Shown: positions 49,036-58,496, counted from the stretch's first letter. The stretch is 64,000 nt of DNA from JACKCD01 sp041390905 (GCA_041390905.1 JAWKPA010000014.1:496001-560000); one strand, 5' to 3'. Notes: a model not told the origin generated them from the sequence alone. Numbers and translations are program-made.

Positions 49036-50480
49036 GGCTCTTCCCCCGCCGTGTCAAACCCCACCACCACCAAATCCCCCGGCGTGAGCGTGCCGTCAAC
49101 CGGGGTGACAGCGACAAAGCCATCGGCTGTAAGCCCCGGTTCAACGGTGATGAAACTGCCGTTGTCTCGCTGCACGCGGGAGCTGCCGTCGGCGGCGAGG
49201 AAGAGGGCGCTGATGGGAACGGCCGTTACTGCCCCCCCCGTAGACTCCACCGGAATCGTCAACCGCAGCGAAAACCCCTCCAGCGAAGCCGAAGCCGTTT
49301 CCACCCGTGTTTCAAAATAGACGTGGAACCCGTCTACCCCGTCACTGCCGGGGGAGTCGGCCACCCGCTCCACCACCCCCGTCGCTTCCAGCCCCAGCGT
49401 CGGTTCGTCAATCGTTACCGGCATCCCCGCCCGCACCAATTGCGCCTCATCCAGCGGCAGCGAAGAATCTACGGCAAGCTGGTTGTTGGTGACGGTCAGC
49501 AGCGGCCCGCTGGCCGTCTCGCCCACGTTTAAGGTGAGCTGCTCCACGCGGGCGGGCAGCGCGGTCAGAAAAACGATCTCATCTAGCGGCAGCTTGACCC
49601 CGGCATCGCGCCGCGCCTGTTCCAGGGCGGCGGTAAGTTGGGCTACGGCTTGGGCGGCCAGTTCGGCATCTCCGGCGATGGCTTGGTGGGTGGAAACGGC
49701 CGTTTCCACCGCCACCTCACCCGCCAACCGCACCGCCAATGCCTCGGCCTCTGCCTGCGCTCGGTTAGCCGTCCCCGCCTCGTTCACTGCTTGCTCGGCC
49801 GCCAAATTGTCGCTGTCGGCCTGGGCCTGGGCAGCGGCGACGGCGCGTTCGGCCAGGGTGGTGTTGGTAACGGCCGTTTGTTGTGCCAATTTGGCAGCGG
49901 CCAGTTCCCGTTCCAACTGCTGGATGGCGGCTTGCTGAACGGCCGTTGCCCCAAACGGCTCAAACCCGGCGGCCGTCACCCAATTGGCAATGGCACTGCT
50001 GGTTTGCTCATCAAAACGGCCGTCAACCTCCCCAGGGTCAAACCCCAGCCGCTGGAGTGCTTCCTCCAGTTGCGCCACGTCGCTTCCCTGGCTGCCCGGT
50101 ACAAAATCACGGTAGGCGGGCAGAGTTCCCACCAGCACAAAAACCGGCCGTCCTGAAACGGTCAGCAACACGTCCCCCTCGGCAAGCTGGGTGCCGCGAG
50201 GCGGCAGCGTGGTAATCACTCCCGCCTCGCCCTTGAGGGCAGACGGAGCCAAGGCCACCGTTTGCGGCAGCCCAAACCGCGCCGTGCCTCGCGTCACTAC
50301 GCGGGAACTCAGCACCCGTTCTTCCACTGGCACCAAAATGGGTGACGGGGTAGGGGGGGCGGTGCGTGCTGCTGCTTCGGCCGGGGATTGGATTTGCGAG
50401 CCAATTGCCCAGCTTCCAATGGCAACCAACACCACGACAGCAAGAACAAGCAAGAGGGTTGTGATGCGTTTACGGGTCAT
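49032..50480 (-). CDS. Membrane-anchored adaptor with peptidoglycan-binding-like domain
   Basis: A 482-residue adaptor of the HlyD/MacA type. An N-terminal helix (LLLVLAVVVLVAIGSWAIGS) anchors it. Residues 130-175 resemble a PG_binding_1 domain (DVAQLEEALQRLGFDPGEVD, GRFDEQTSSAIANW). Residues 185-290 are a long Ala/Glu/Gln-rich coiled coil (LERELAAAKLAQQTAVTNTT, AEALAVRLAGEVAVETAVST). The rest is beta-barrel (LPLDEIVFLTALPARVEQLT, PVTIDEPTLGLEATGVVERV). The wall-binding domain suits a single-membrane cell with peptidoglycan. It overlaps macB by ATGA. Five palindromes lie in the gene, mostly encoding TAV within or beside the coiled coil; this is the densest gene apart from nifJ. Confidence 0.88.
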   Translation of the reverse strand: MTRKRITTLLLVLAVVVLVAIGSWAIGSQIQSPAEAAARTAPPTPSPILVPVEERVLSSRVVTRGTARFGLPQTVALAPSALKGEAGVITTLPPRGTQLAEGDVLLTVSGRPVFVLVGTLPAYRDFVPGSQGSDVAQLEEALQRLGFDPGEVDGRFDEQTSSAIANWVTAAGFEPFGATAVQQAAIQQLERELAAAKLAQQTAVTNTTLAERAVAAAQAQADSDNLAAEQAVNEAGTANRAQAEAEALAVRLAGEVAVETAVSTHQAIAGDAELAAQAVAQLTAALEQARRDAGVKLPLDEIVFLTALPARVEQLTLNVGETASGPLLTVTNNQLAVDSSLPLDEAQLVRAGMPVTIDEPTLGLEATGVVERVADSPGSDGVDGFHVYFETRVETASASLEGFSLRLTIPVESTGGAVTAVPISALFLAADGSSRVQRDNGSFITVEPGLTADGFVAVTPVDGTLTPGDLVVVGFDTAGEEP

Positions 50481-50485
50481 AGGTG

Positions 50486-51433
50486 TTAGCTTTTCCGTCC
50501 TGAATATAGTTCACGTTCGATGGCATCTTCGGCCGGCTCCAAATAGCGCACTTCGCACTCATACGACGCAATTGCCAGTGCCCGTTCATACTCCTGCAGA
50601 TCTCCCAGTGCCGCCAGAGCATCAGGCGACAACGCTTCCAGTGGCTGCCCACCTGTAATGGCCTCTACCCGGTTCCGCAAATCTGGCTCAATATCTTTTT
50701 CGTGGTTGTAATCAAAACCAGCCTCGCGCATACATTCGCTATACTTCCCAATCGCCTCCACCATGCGCGGATCCTGCTCAATCAGCGCATCCTTCGGGTT
50801 GCGGTACGTTGCCGTCAACTGCTCTTCCGTAAATGATTTTTCAATGGCGGCACGGGTGCAGCCCCCGGTGCGCCCCAAATCCTCAATTTCAATCGCCACG
50901 GCAAAGGTAACGTTGCTGTTTTCCCCAATCAGCGTTTGGTTATATGCTACCTGGTCGGCCGGGGACAAGTTGCGGAAAATCTCCACGTTGCGATCTCCCA
51001 GACCGATCTGGGCTGGCGTTGCCCGCTCTTCCAACTGCGGCGGCTTGCCAGTGTACAGCGTCGAAATGCCATAACCGTATTCATTAAAGTATTGCCGTTC
51101 CGTCATCCCCGGCAGTGATTTATCCGACACCATCCCCCGGCGCACCGTATTATAGTCGGCCGCCACATACTCAAACCCGGCATCGCTCATACACGTAGCA
51201 ATATCAGCCTCCACCGCCTCAATTTTGCTAACCAATTCTTGTCGGCTTAACCCATACTCCTCAGTTCCCGGCAAGGCACTACCGTCCGGTGCCGTGCCAC
51301 CGGCCGAATTCAGCAGGGTTGCCGTTGCGCCACAGCCCGTCAGCAGCAGCCCCAACAAAGCCCCAAGCAGCAAGACCCACTTATAAGGTTTTGCTTTAGT
51401 GATTTGATAATCGAAAATCGAAAAACACCCCAT
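50486..51433 (-). CDS. Lipoprotein of the MacB operon, unknown function
   Basis: A 315-residue lipoprotein: WVLLLGALLGLLLTGCGATA with the lipobox Cys at residue 34. The mature protein is mostly helical and polar, with SRQELVSKIEAVEADIATCM, SDAGFEYVAADYNTVRRGMV and a second MxxAGFDY motif (YSECMREAGFDYNHEKDIEP). These two related CM-x-x-AGF-(E/D)Y segments, near residues 80 and 235, suggest an internal duplication. The Cys residues may pair. I recognise no family name. GGAGG lies 8 bp upstream of the ATG. It stands 5 bp before the adaptor gene and after the kinase gene, so it probably works with the transporter, for example as a substrate sensor. Confidence 0.78.
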   Translation of the reverse strand: MGCFSIFDYQITKAKPYKWVLLLGALLGLLLTGCGATATLLNSAGGTAPDGSALPGTEEYGLSRQELVSKIEAVEADIATCMSDAGFEYVAADYNTVRRGMVSDKSLPGMTERQYFNEYGYGISTLYTGKPPQLEERATPAQIGLGDRNVEIFRNLSPADQVAYNQTLIGENSNVTFAVAIEIEDLGRTGGCTRAAIEKSFTEEQLTATYRNPKDALIEQDPRMVEAIGKYSECMREAGFDYNHEKDIEPDLRNRVEAITGGQPLEALSPDALAALGDLQEYERALAIASYECEVRYLEPAEDAIERELYSGRKS

Positions 51434-51458
51434 TCCAATACCTCCATATTTAGCGGGA

Positions 51459-51491
51459 TAAGTTCAACTTCTCCAAAGAAGTTGAACTTTT
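51459..51491. repeat. Short MITE-like hairpin
   Basis: AAGTTCAACTTCTCC and AAGAAGTTGAACTTTT form a hairpin that ends just before the kinase stop codon (51493). Confidence 0.8.
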
Positions 51492-51492
51492 G

Positions 51493-52896
51493 TTATATCT
51501 TCGTGCCAGATAGATGAACCGTAAACGTAGAGCCATGTTCAGGCTGGCTTTGTACACTAATCGAACCACCGTGCGAACGGGCGATCTCATGGGCAATTGC
51601 CAGACCCAGGCCAACGCCTCCCCTACCATTTTGCCCCAATCGCCGCACCCGGCTTTTTTCCACCCGGTAAAACCGTTCAAAAAGATGCGGCAAATGATCG
51701 ACTGCAATGCCCAAGCCGGTGTCGGCAATGGCAACATGGATTTGCCCGTTGCTCTCGCTGGCTGAAATGCGTACTTCGCCTTCGGCTGGCGTATATTTAA
51801 CGGCGTTGTCCAACAGGTTGAGGAAGAGCCGAATGAGCAAATCCATGTCCCCAACAATGGTGCTGGTGGCGCTAATTTGTTCAATAATGCGGATCGATTT
51901 GGCGGCAGCCAACGGCCGTATTGTGTCCACCACCGCCCCCAACAAATCCGCCACCTGAATCGGCTCAGATTCCCCTTTCAGCACGCCCTGGTCTAGCCGC
52001 GCCATAAACAACAGGTCATTGCTCAGGCGGCTCAGCCGGTCAACCTGCTCCTCCATGCTTTGCAGCGTGGCAACATATTGCTCGTTGTCACGCGGCTGGC
52101 TAAGGGTAACGCCAATGCGCCCTTTTAGCGCCGCCAACGGCGTTCGCAGCTCGTGCGCCGCATCCCCCGTAAAACGCCGCTCCCGGTCAAATGCTTGTTG
52201 CAAACGATCAAGCATCCCGTCAAATGTCTGCGCCAAACGGCCGATTTCATCCCGTGGGCCTGGGTAAGCAATACGCCGATTTAAATCCTCCGCCGTAATA
52301 GATTGCGCCGTTTGCGTAATCCGGTTGATCGGGTTCAGAGCGCGGGTTGCCAGAAAAAAGCCGCCAAACCCGGCCAGAACAAGAGCCAATGGAATTGCCA
52401 GCCCAATTTGCTGCTGCAAACTCACCAGTGCCAGCCGCACCGCCTCCAGCTCTTGCAGCACCTGCACATGACCTACTACACCTCCCACTGTTACCTCACG
52501 GCTCAAAATGCGCCACGACTCCCCATCGGCCAACTGCGAATGATAGCCAGATGGCAGTTTTTGCGGCTGTGGGGCGTGGTTGTCACTGCCAATTTGCTCC
52601 CAGGGCGTGCCATCGGGCGCGACCAAATAGATCAGAAACTTGTCATCTATGCCGCGCAGCGCATCGGGGTTGTTGGCTAAATTTTTAAAGGTAAGGCGAT
52701 CCCCTTCCCGGTCAACGTTAATGAGCGTTTGTGCCAGAGCCAATTCCAGCGCATGGTCAGCCTGGGCAATCATATTGCGCTGGGTTTGCCAGTAGACGTA
52801 AACTGAAAACAGCAGCAGAATAGCTCCCAAAAAGAGAACATACCAGACTGTTAGACGCAGGCGGATAGGTGGCTGATATGATTTAAGGCGGCTCAT
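51493..52896 (-). CDS. Sensor histidine kinase (HAMP, OmpR-system type)
   Basis: A 467-residue membrane kinase. First helix LTVWYVLFLGAILLLFSVYV (residues 13-33), an external sensor region of about 130 residues (NRMIAQADHALELALAQTLI, the FKNLANNPDALRGIDDKF stretch), second helix IGLAIPLALVLAGFGGFFLA near residue 165. HAMP follows (NRITQTAQSITAEDLNRRIA), then the HisKA box FTGDAAHELRTPLAALKGRI near residue 245 and the ATPase core: LLDNAVKYTPAEGEV (N), DTGLGIAVDHLPHLFERFYR (G1/F), GGVGLGLAIAHEIARSHGGS (G2). All catalytic motifs are present. The whole 100-bp gap to the response regulator upstream is a MITE-like element. Confidence 0.93.
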   Translation of the reverse strand: MSRLKSYQPPIRLRLTVWYVLFLGAILLLFSVYVYWQTQRNMIAQADHALELALAQTLINVDREGDRLTFKNLANNPDALRGIDDKFLIYLVAPDGTPWEQIGSDNHAPQPQKLPSGYHSQLADGESWRILSREVTVGGVVGHVQVLQELEAVRLALVSLQQQIGLAIPLALVLAGFGGFFLATRALNPINRITQTAQSITAEDLNRRIAYPGPRDEIGRLAQTFDGMLDRLQQAFDRERRFTGDAAHELRTPLAALKGRIGVTLSQPRDNEQYVATLQSMEEQVDRLSRLSNDLLFMARLDQGVLKGESEPIQVADLLGAVVDTIRPLAAAKSIRIIEQISATSTIVGDMDLLIRLFLNLLDNAVKYTPAEGEVRISASESNGQIHVAIADTGLGIAVDHLPHLFERFYRVEKSRVRRLGQNGRGGVGLGLAIAHEIARSHGGSISVQSQPEHGSTFTVHLSGTKI

Positions 52897-52899
52897 GTA

Positions 52900-52999
52900 C
52901 CCTTAGGGTTCAATCAAAAATAACTTTGCAGTTCCAGAAGTTCAACTTCTCTCAGAAGTTGAACTTCTAAATCCCAAGTTATTAACGAATGAACCCTTA
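52900..52999. repeat. MITE-like element filling the gap between response regulator and kinase
   Basis: Begins CCTTAGGGTTCAATCAAAAA and ends AATGAACCCTTA, with imperfect 25-bp terminal inverted repeats around the hairpin core AGAAGTTCAACTTCT/AGAAGTTGAACTTCT. The right end contains the TAA stop of the response regulator gene (52997-52999). The left end supplies AAGGG 4 bp before the kinase ATG. Confidence 0.85.
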
Positions 53000-53680
53000 T
53001 GATGTTTCCTCTGCTGCCAAACGATACCCCATACCGCGCACCGTTTGAATGAGTGGGTAGGGTGCATCCTGGTCAATTTTGCGCCGCAGATAGCCGATGT
53101 AGACATCAACGACGTTGGATTCGTGGTAGTAATCAAAGTTCCAGACGTGTTCGCCAATTTGGGTGCGCGTTAGCACCTGGTCAGGATGGCGCATGAGATA
53201 TTCCAAAACGGCGTATTCCCGTGGGCGCAGATCAATGAGTTGGCCGCTGCGCTTGACCAGTTTCTTCACCGTGTCCATTTCCAGGTCGGCGACGCGCAAA
53301 ACACTGCCCTGCTGTTGCAGCGGCGGGCGGCGCAGCAGGGCGTTGATGCGTGCCAGCAGTTCGGGAAAAGCAAATGGTTTTACCAGATAGTCATCGGCAC
53401 CAGTGTTTAAGCCTTTGACCCGGTCGTCAATGGTGTCCCGCGCTGTTAGCATGAGAATGGGTGTTTTATGCCCCAGCTTGCGTAAGGTTTGCATGAGTTC
53501 CAGCCCGTCCATGCCGGGGAGCATGATGTCTAAAATAAGGGCATCATAGTCGGCCGACAAGGCGAAGTGAAGACCGTCTTCGCCATCTTCGGCGACATCC
53601 ACGGCGTAGCCAAATTCGGTTAGCCCTTGTCGGACCCATTCAGAAATCCCTGGTTCATCTTCAACAACTAGCAAACGCAT
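52997..53680 (-). CDS. OmpR/PhoB-family response regulator
   Basis: A 227-residue regulator: receiver MRLLVVEDEPGISEWVRQGL with the phospho-acceptor ALILDIMLPGMDG near residue 51, switch LMLTARDT, Lys DYLVKPFAFPELLARINALL, and a C-terminal winged helix (LRPREYAVLEYLMRHPDQVL, VVDVYIGYLRRKI, TVRGMGYRL). All catalytic residues are kept. It leads the five-gene operon with kinase, lipoprotein, adaptor and MacB, and probably controls it. Translation ends inside the MITE-like element, so the last codon comes from the mobile sequence. A clear Shine-Dalgarno is not visible (GAGGAG lies 20 bp upstream of the ATG). Confidence 0.93.
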   Translation of the reverse strand: MRLLVVEDEPGISEWVRQGLTEFGYAVDVAEDGEDGLHFALSADYDALILDIMLPGMDGLELMQTLRKLGHKTPILMLTARDTIDDRVKGLNTGADDYLVKPFAFPELLARINALLRRPPLQQQGSVLRVADLEMDTVKKLVKRSGQLIDLRPREYAVLEYLMRHPDQVLTRTQIGEHVWNFDYYHESNVVDVYIGYLRRKIDQDAPYPLIQTVRGMGYRLAAEETS

Positions 53681-53890
53681 GGTTTCTTGTGTCTTGAAGC
53701 TCCTCTTGTTTTATAACGGCTGTCACATTTGAAGTTTAGTATAGGTAATAAAAATAAGAAAACGGTGAAGCGGTGCCGGGAAGATAGTGGTCTATAACAT
53801 TTTGCCGATGACGCCGCGAGGCTCAGCTTTTATGATCGTAGCACAAAAATTTTTCGAGTTAAGCCAGGAGGCGGCAAATACCAAAAGAAT

Positions 53891-54304
53891 ATGTCAGCAG
53901 AGAGCGTTTGTTTACAATGCGGGGCATGTTGTGCGTATTTTAGAGTAGCGTTTTATTGGGGGGAGGCCGATCCAAATATTGCGGGAGCGGTTCCGATGGA
54001 GCTGATACAAAAGCTCGATGCGCTGCGGGTGGTGATGAAGGGAACACACAGCCGGCCGGTACGCTGTGTGGCGCTAGATGGGACGGTGGGGCAGAGTGTG
54101 TGCTGTACCATTTATGAAAGCCGGCCATCGCCGTGCCGTGAGTTACAGGTAGCGTGGGTGAATGGGGTGCCGAGTGAGCAGTGTGACCGGGCGCGGCTGG
54201 CCTGGGGTTTGCAGCCGATTGAGATGGGGGATTTATTAACGGCCGTTTCTCCCCTCCCATCTTTCACGCTGCCAACAAACCCCCCAATCGTTGCCCAACC
54301 GTAG
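53891..54304 (+). CDS. YkgJ-type cysteine cluster protein
   Basis: A 137-residue protein with the CxxCxxCC motif CLQCGACCAYF near residue 7 and a late cluster SVCCTIYESRPSPCRELQVA near residues 70-90, together with a Cys in PSEQCDRARL. Four to eight Cys are positioned to hold zinc or an iron-sulfur centre, as in the YkgJ/Fe-S oxidoreductase-like group (formerly UPF0153). Its reaction is not known. AGGAGG lies 18 bp upstream of the ATG, rather far, so the start may be later. The C-terminal 20 residues are low-complexity and include a palindrome (LLTAVSPLP) that may have extended the reading frame. Confidence 0.85.
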   Translation: MSAESVCLQCGACCAYFRVAFYWGEADPNIAGAVPMELIQKLDALRVVMKGTHSRPVRCVALDGTVGQSVCCTIYESRPSPCRELQVAWVNGVPSEQCDRARLAWGLQPIEMGDLLTAVSPLPSFTLPTNPPIVAQP

Positions 54305-54442
54305 CCGTGGCGTGGAACATTTTTGCCCAAATTTTCGTATTATATATGTAAGGATCGGATACATCGTCCATACTTCTACGCTGGGAGCATCCGGGACTAT
54401 CGCAAAACTGGTTTTGTGCGTGGGCGTGTAAGGAGAAAAACA

Positions 54443-55855
54443 GTGACCAGCAAATCAAAAACCAAACTATTCATGGGCATGGTCGCTCTGGGTCTGCTGC
54501 TGCTGACCTGGGGTCGTATGCCCGCTGCCGTTCAGGCCGCCGATTCGGCCTGGCAGGCAAAATATTGGAACAACACCAATTTAACGGGTGATCCGGTGCT
54601 GGAACGCACCGAATCGGAGCTAAACCACGATTGGGGGCGGGGAAGCCCAGCCGATGGCATTGTCAACAACAGCGATTTCTCGGCGCGGTGGCAGCGCAGC
54701 GTCAATTTCTCGTCTGGCACCTATCGCTTTACGGCCACAATGGACGACGGGATGCGGGTGTGGGTTGACGAGGTGTTGATCATTGATTCCTGGACGGACA
54801 GCCAGGTTCACACCCTGACCCACGATCTCTTCCTGTCCTCCGGCGATCATGTGATCAAGGTGAAGTATTACGATGCCGGTGGCGATGCTGTTGCCAAGCT
54901 GTCGTGGACGGCCGTTAGTGGCACAACGCCAGCCACGGTGGTGAACTGGAAGGGTGAATATTTTAACAACACGGGTTTGTCAGGAACGGCCGTTTTGGTG
55001 CGTGACGACGCCAACATCAGTTTTAACTGGGGCAACAGCTCGCCAGCTTCCGGGTTGGTTGCCAACGACCAGTTCTCCGTGCGCTGGTCGCGCAACATGA
55101 CCTTCGCCCCCGGCCGCTATCGCTTCACTGCCGCCGCCGATGACGGCGTGCGCGTCTGGGTCAACAACCAGCAAATCATCAACGCCTGGTATGACCATCA
55201 GGCGCAAAGCTTTAGCGGCGAGATTGATTTGCCAGCTACCAGCGTGCCGGTGCGCGTGGAATATTACGAACATGGCGGCGGTGCCGAAATCAACTTCTCA
55301 TGGACGCAGCTAACCGGTTCATCCCAACCCACCCCAACCCCTGTACCTTCGGTGCCTACCGGCAACACCGGCGTTGTCCAAAGCACCCGCCTCAACGTGC
55401 GCTTTGGCCCCGGCCTGAGCTATGGTGTCATGACCCAGCTCACCAAAGGCCAAACTGTCTCCCTGGCTGGTTATCGCAGTGCCGACAGCCACTGGGTCAT
55501 GATCAACTGGAACAACAGCACCGCCTGGGTCAGTGGTCTGCCCCCCTATCTGTCAACCAATGTACCCATTAGCAGTCTGAGCGTTTGGTCAGGATCCGTT
55601 CCCGCACCCGGAAGCTCAGTCCCTGGGCCGACAGCCACGGTGATTACCGTCTACTACCTCAACATGCGCAGCGGCCCTGATGTCAGCTTTGGCGTCATCA
55701 AGGCTATGCCCAACGGCACGCTGATGACGCTGCTGGGGCGTAACGCCGCCGCCACCTGGGCGCAGGTTAAACTGGCCGATGGCACCGTCGGTTGGATGAG
55801 TGCCCGCTACTTGTCCATGTCGGTTCCATTAACCAATCTGCCCATCACGGGTTAG
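54443..55855 (+). CDS. Secreted protein with two PA14-like and two SH3b domains
   Basis: A 470-residue exported protein. GTG start at 54443 with AAGGAG 8 bp upstream; signal peptide KLFMGMVALGLLLLTWGRMP with cleavage after AVQAA. PA14-like domain 1 at residues 35-155: WQAKYWNNTNLTGDPVLERT, DGMRVWVDEVLIIDSW and HVIKVKYYDAGGDAVAKLSW. Domain 2 at about 165-290: GEYFNNTGLSGTAVLV, DDGVRVWVNNQQIINAWYD, PVRVEYYEHGGGAEINFSW. A Pro/Thr linker (SSQPTPTPVPSVPTGN) leads to two SH3b domains at about 308-370 (LNVRFGPGLSYGVMTQLTKG) and 398-465 (LNMRSGPDVSFGVIKAMPNG). PA14 domains usually bind carbohydrate; SH3b domains bind cell wall. It is probably a wall-associated sugar-binding protein. Confidence 0.88.
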   Translation: MTSKSKTKLFMGMVALGLLLLTWGRMPAAVQAADSAWQAKYWNNTNLTGDPVLERTESELNHDWGRGSPADGIVNNSDFSARWQRSVNFSSGTYRFTATMDDGMRVWVDEVLIIDSWTDSQVHTLTHDLFLSSGDHVIKVKYYDAGGDAVAKLSWTAVSGTTPATVVNWKGEYFNNTGLSGTAVLVRDDANISFNWGNSSPASGLVANDQFSVRWSRNMTFAPGRYRFTAAADDGVRVWVNNQQIINAWYDHQAQSFSGEIDLPATSVPVRVEYYEHGGGAEINFSWTQLTGSSQPTPTPVPSVPTGNTGVVQSTRLNVRFGPGLSYGVMTQLTKGQTVSLAGYRSADSHWVMINWNNSTAWVSGLPPYLSTNVPISSLSVWSGSVPAPGSSVPGPTATVITVYYLNMRSGPDVSFGVIKAMPNGTLMTLLGRNAAATWAQVKLADGTVGWMSARYLSMSVPLTNLPITG

Positions 55856-55867
55856 GAATGGAGATCA

Positions 55868-56010
55868 AATAGCTTGCCCATTTAGAAGTTCAACTTCTCA
55901 GAAGAAGTTGAACTTCTTGCGTAACTTATTTAATTCTTGTTCCTTTAGAAGTTCAACTTCTCAGAAGAAGTTGAACTTCTTGCGTAACTTATTTAATTCT
56001 CGTTCCTTTC
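55868..56010. repeat. Two tandem MITE-like elements
   Basis: Two nearly identical copies of TTAGAAGTTCAACTTCTCAG plus AAGAAGTTGAACTTCTTGCG and TAACTTATTTAATTC, 73 bp apart. They fill the space between two convergent genes. Confidence 0.9.
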
Positions 56011-56013
56011 CTC

Positions 56014-58473
56014 TTACGCCGCCGGTAACGGTACAATCAAGGTCTTGTCACTCGTATCACCACTAGCACCAACCACTGGCTGACCCAGTGCTGTGTAGCC
56101 CGTGACCGTGTAGTGATAGGCAAAACCGCCGTTGGGGGAGACCAGCGACACCAGCGCGTCGTTCAACTGGCTGGGGGTGAACAAAGCCGAATCTCGATCT
56201 GGTGCATCGCCCGCGCTTTGTAAATCCACTTTCAATGCCGCCAGCCCGTTGAGCGTTGCCGACGGCAGCTTGACGCGGATGCGGTTGGTGCTGCCCACGC
56301 CATCGGAAATGACCAGGGCGCGATCAACGGCCGTTTGCACCTCACCCACAAACACAGAACCATCCAGCCGGATAACCGTCGTCTCATAGCTATAGCCAGT
56401 CGGCTCGGCCGCCAGCGTCGGAATCTGCACCGTCTGGCTGCGGAGCGCATCCGGGGTGAAGACGTGCTGTACGTGGCGCGTGTAGCCACTGTCATCCTCG
56501 CTGTAGGTAATGTCCACCACCGCCTCCAGCAGCTCCTCGGCATCCAGCAGCGGCACCAGCCGCACCGACAGCAGCCCCTGGAACGGCTCATTGACCACCA
56601 GCGTCTCATCATCCGACGTTTGCCACTCTTGCACCACCCGCAAATTGTTCGCCAAGAAGTAGGTCAGCCGATATTGATAGCCGCGTAATTCCGGGTCAGA
56701 CAGCCGCAGCCGCCAGTGGCGACTTGCCTCGCCGGGGCGCAGAATCATCGTTTTTTCGTGGCGGAACTCGTTGATGGCATCCTCGTAGAGCAGTTCCACC
56801 TGCACCTGGCTCACGTCAGCCACGTCAATTTCGCCCAGCGTCACCTCCACATCCAGCAGCCCAATTTCGTCCAGCGGGTTGAGCGTAAGCTGGCGGGCGC
56901 GGCTGGTGCGCCACGGCGACACAATGTGCGCTTCCTTGCCCACCCACGGCGAGTCGGGCTTGAAGTGGATGTCAAGCTGATAGCGATAGCTCAAATCTTT
57001 GGCCTCGTTGAGCCAACTGTTGAACGTTTGCGGCGTGAGTTCGGTGGGGCGGAAGACAAAGCCGTCTACGTGGGTTGGCTCGGTGCCTGCGGCGCGGTTG
57101 CCGGGGTATTCGAGGTTGACACCAACGGCCGTTATTCCCGCCACCTCCAAATCCCCACCCATCGAGACGGTCGCCACCAGCCGCGTAAAGAAGTCGTCGT
57201 CCAAATCCACCTCCTTGATCGCCCGATCCGGGTCAAGACCGGCGGTGATGGTAGAGAACAACCCCTGTGGCGCGGCTTGGGCAGCAACGGCCGTTTGCAT
57301 CGAATAATCAAAGGTGCGAATCTTCAGCTCATCCTGGTGGTAATATTTCAGCGAAAAGCCGATATGGATGGGCGAAATTTCCGACATTGGGTTATTCGTA
57401 CCCGCCGCCGCCGTGCCGCCGCCACCCGCTGCGGCTGCGGTGCGGTTCATCTCCGTCGTCGAACGCTCGCCGCTGCTCAGGTCGGTGGCGGCGGGTGCGG
57501 CTGTGGGCGCGGTGGCCGTGGGCGTGCCGCGCTGCGGCGTGGCCGGAGCCGACTGCACGGCGTTGAGGGCACCAAACAGATTTTGCAGTTGCCCCAACAT
57601 GCCCCCGTTGCCCGTGCGCGTCATAAAGCTGGGCGGCTCAAGCGCAGATTGGAAAAACTCCTTTAGCAGTTCCTGCTGGAACCATTTGAACGCATCATCC
57701 GCCTGCTTGCGTAAATCCTCATCGTCGGTGAAGTTGATCACCTCGACCTTGATATTGCCTTCATCGCGCAGCTTTTGGAAGGCGGCGGCGATTTCGGCCG
57801 CCAGCGATACCATCTGGATTTGGCCGCGTGCGCCAAACTCCACTTCCAAATGGTCGTAGATGCGGCGGTAGTCGGCGGTGATGCGGACGTTGAACGCCGG
57901 CCGCAGCCCCAAAAACTCCAGGTCGTAGATGACACCAACGGGGCTGATGCCCGCCCGCAGCGCCGCCTCGAACAGGGTTGCCCCTTCCCGCGACAAAATC
58001 AGCGAGAAGGTGGCGCGGTTGAAGCCAAACAGGGATGGTTTGCTGGTGCCATACACTTCTTCAAAAAAGGTGAGGCCACGCGGTTCATTGGTGGCCGCGC
58101 CCTCGGCATCGGCGGCATCCTTGCTGATGGAAAGGCGCACTGACCCTTTGCGGAACTGGATGGGAGCCAGCTTCACGTCGCCATCGGCAAAGCGGCGCAG
58201 CTCGCGCTTCATCTCGTCAAGCTGCTCATCGGTTACGCCCAAATCTACGGTGAAGGCAAGAAAGCCGCCGCCCAGCGATTCCGCGTCGTCGGGGTCAAAA
58301 TCTACGTTGTCGGTAATGTCGCGCCGGTATTTAAGGAAGACAAACTCCGGCGTGCCGTCGTTGAGCGCCAGACGCGGCCGTTCGGGAACATAGTAAAACA
58401 TGTCGGGATCCTGGTGATCCCGGTAAATCATTAGCCCGTTGATGGGGCCGATGGGGGAGTCTAGGTATAACAT
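56014..58473 (-). CDS. Large protein of unknown family, paralogue A
   Basis: An 819-residue protein I cannot name. It shares a distinctive N-terminus with the protein at 61526: a short MLYL start, D-H/Y-x-DP-x-x-FYY-x-P-x-RP-x-LA (here HQDPDMFYYVPERPRLAL), then GFLAF, a PxxFRKGSVRL segment (here LAPIQFRKGSVRLS), and GVIYDLEFLGLRPAFNVRIT near residue 195. Residues 280-380 include a low-complexity Ala/Thr/Gly linker (TATAPTAAPAATDL). The C-terminal half reads as repeated beta-sandwich-like modules (ELLYEDAINEFRHEKTMILR, YQYRLTYFLANNLRVVQEWQ). There is no signal peptide. AGGAGA precedes the ATG. It forms a same-strand cassette with the next three genes. Confidence 0.8.
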   Translation of the reverse strand: MLYLDSPIGPINGLMIYRDHQDPDMFYYVPERPRLALNDGTPEFVFLKYRRDITDNVDFDPDDAESLGGGFLAFTVDLGVTDEQLDEMKRELRRFADGDVKLAPIQFRKGSVRLSISKDAADAEGAATNEPRGLTFFEEVYGTSKPSLFGFNRATFSLILSREGATLFEAALRAGISPVGVIYDLEFLGLRPAFNVRITADYRRIYDHLEVEFGARGQIQMVSLAAEIAAAFQKLRDEGNIKVEVINFTDDEDLRKQADDAFKWFQQELLKEFFQSALEPPSFMTRTGNGGMLGQLQNLFGALNAVQSAPATPQRGTPTATAPTAAPAATDLSSGERSTTEMNRTAAAAGGGGTAAAGTNNPMSEISPIHIGFSLKYYHQDELKIRTFDYSMQTAVAAQAAPQGLFSTITAGLDPDRAIKEVDLDDDFFTRLVATVSMGGDLEVAGITAVGVNLEYPGNRAAGTEPTHVDGFVFRPTELTPQTFNSWLNEAKDLSYRYQLDIHFKPDSPWVGKEAHIVSPWRTSRARQLTLNPLDEIGLLDVEVTLGEIDVADVSQVQVELLYEDAINEFRHEKTMILRPGEASRHWRLRLSDPELRGYQYRLTYFLANNLRVVQEWQTSDDETLVVNEPFQGLLSVRLVPLLDAEELLEAVVDITYSEDDSGYTRHVQHVFTPDALRSQTVQIPTLAAEPTGYSYETTVIRLDGSVFVGEVQTAVDRALVISDGVGSTNRIRVKLPSATLNGLAALKVDLQSAGDAPDRDSALFTPSQLNDALVSLVSPNGGFAYHYTVTGYTALGQPVVGASGDTSDKTLIVPLPAA

Positions 58474-58496
58474 GGGGGGAGTCTCCTGAAAAAGGG

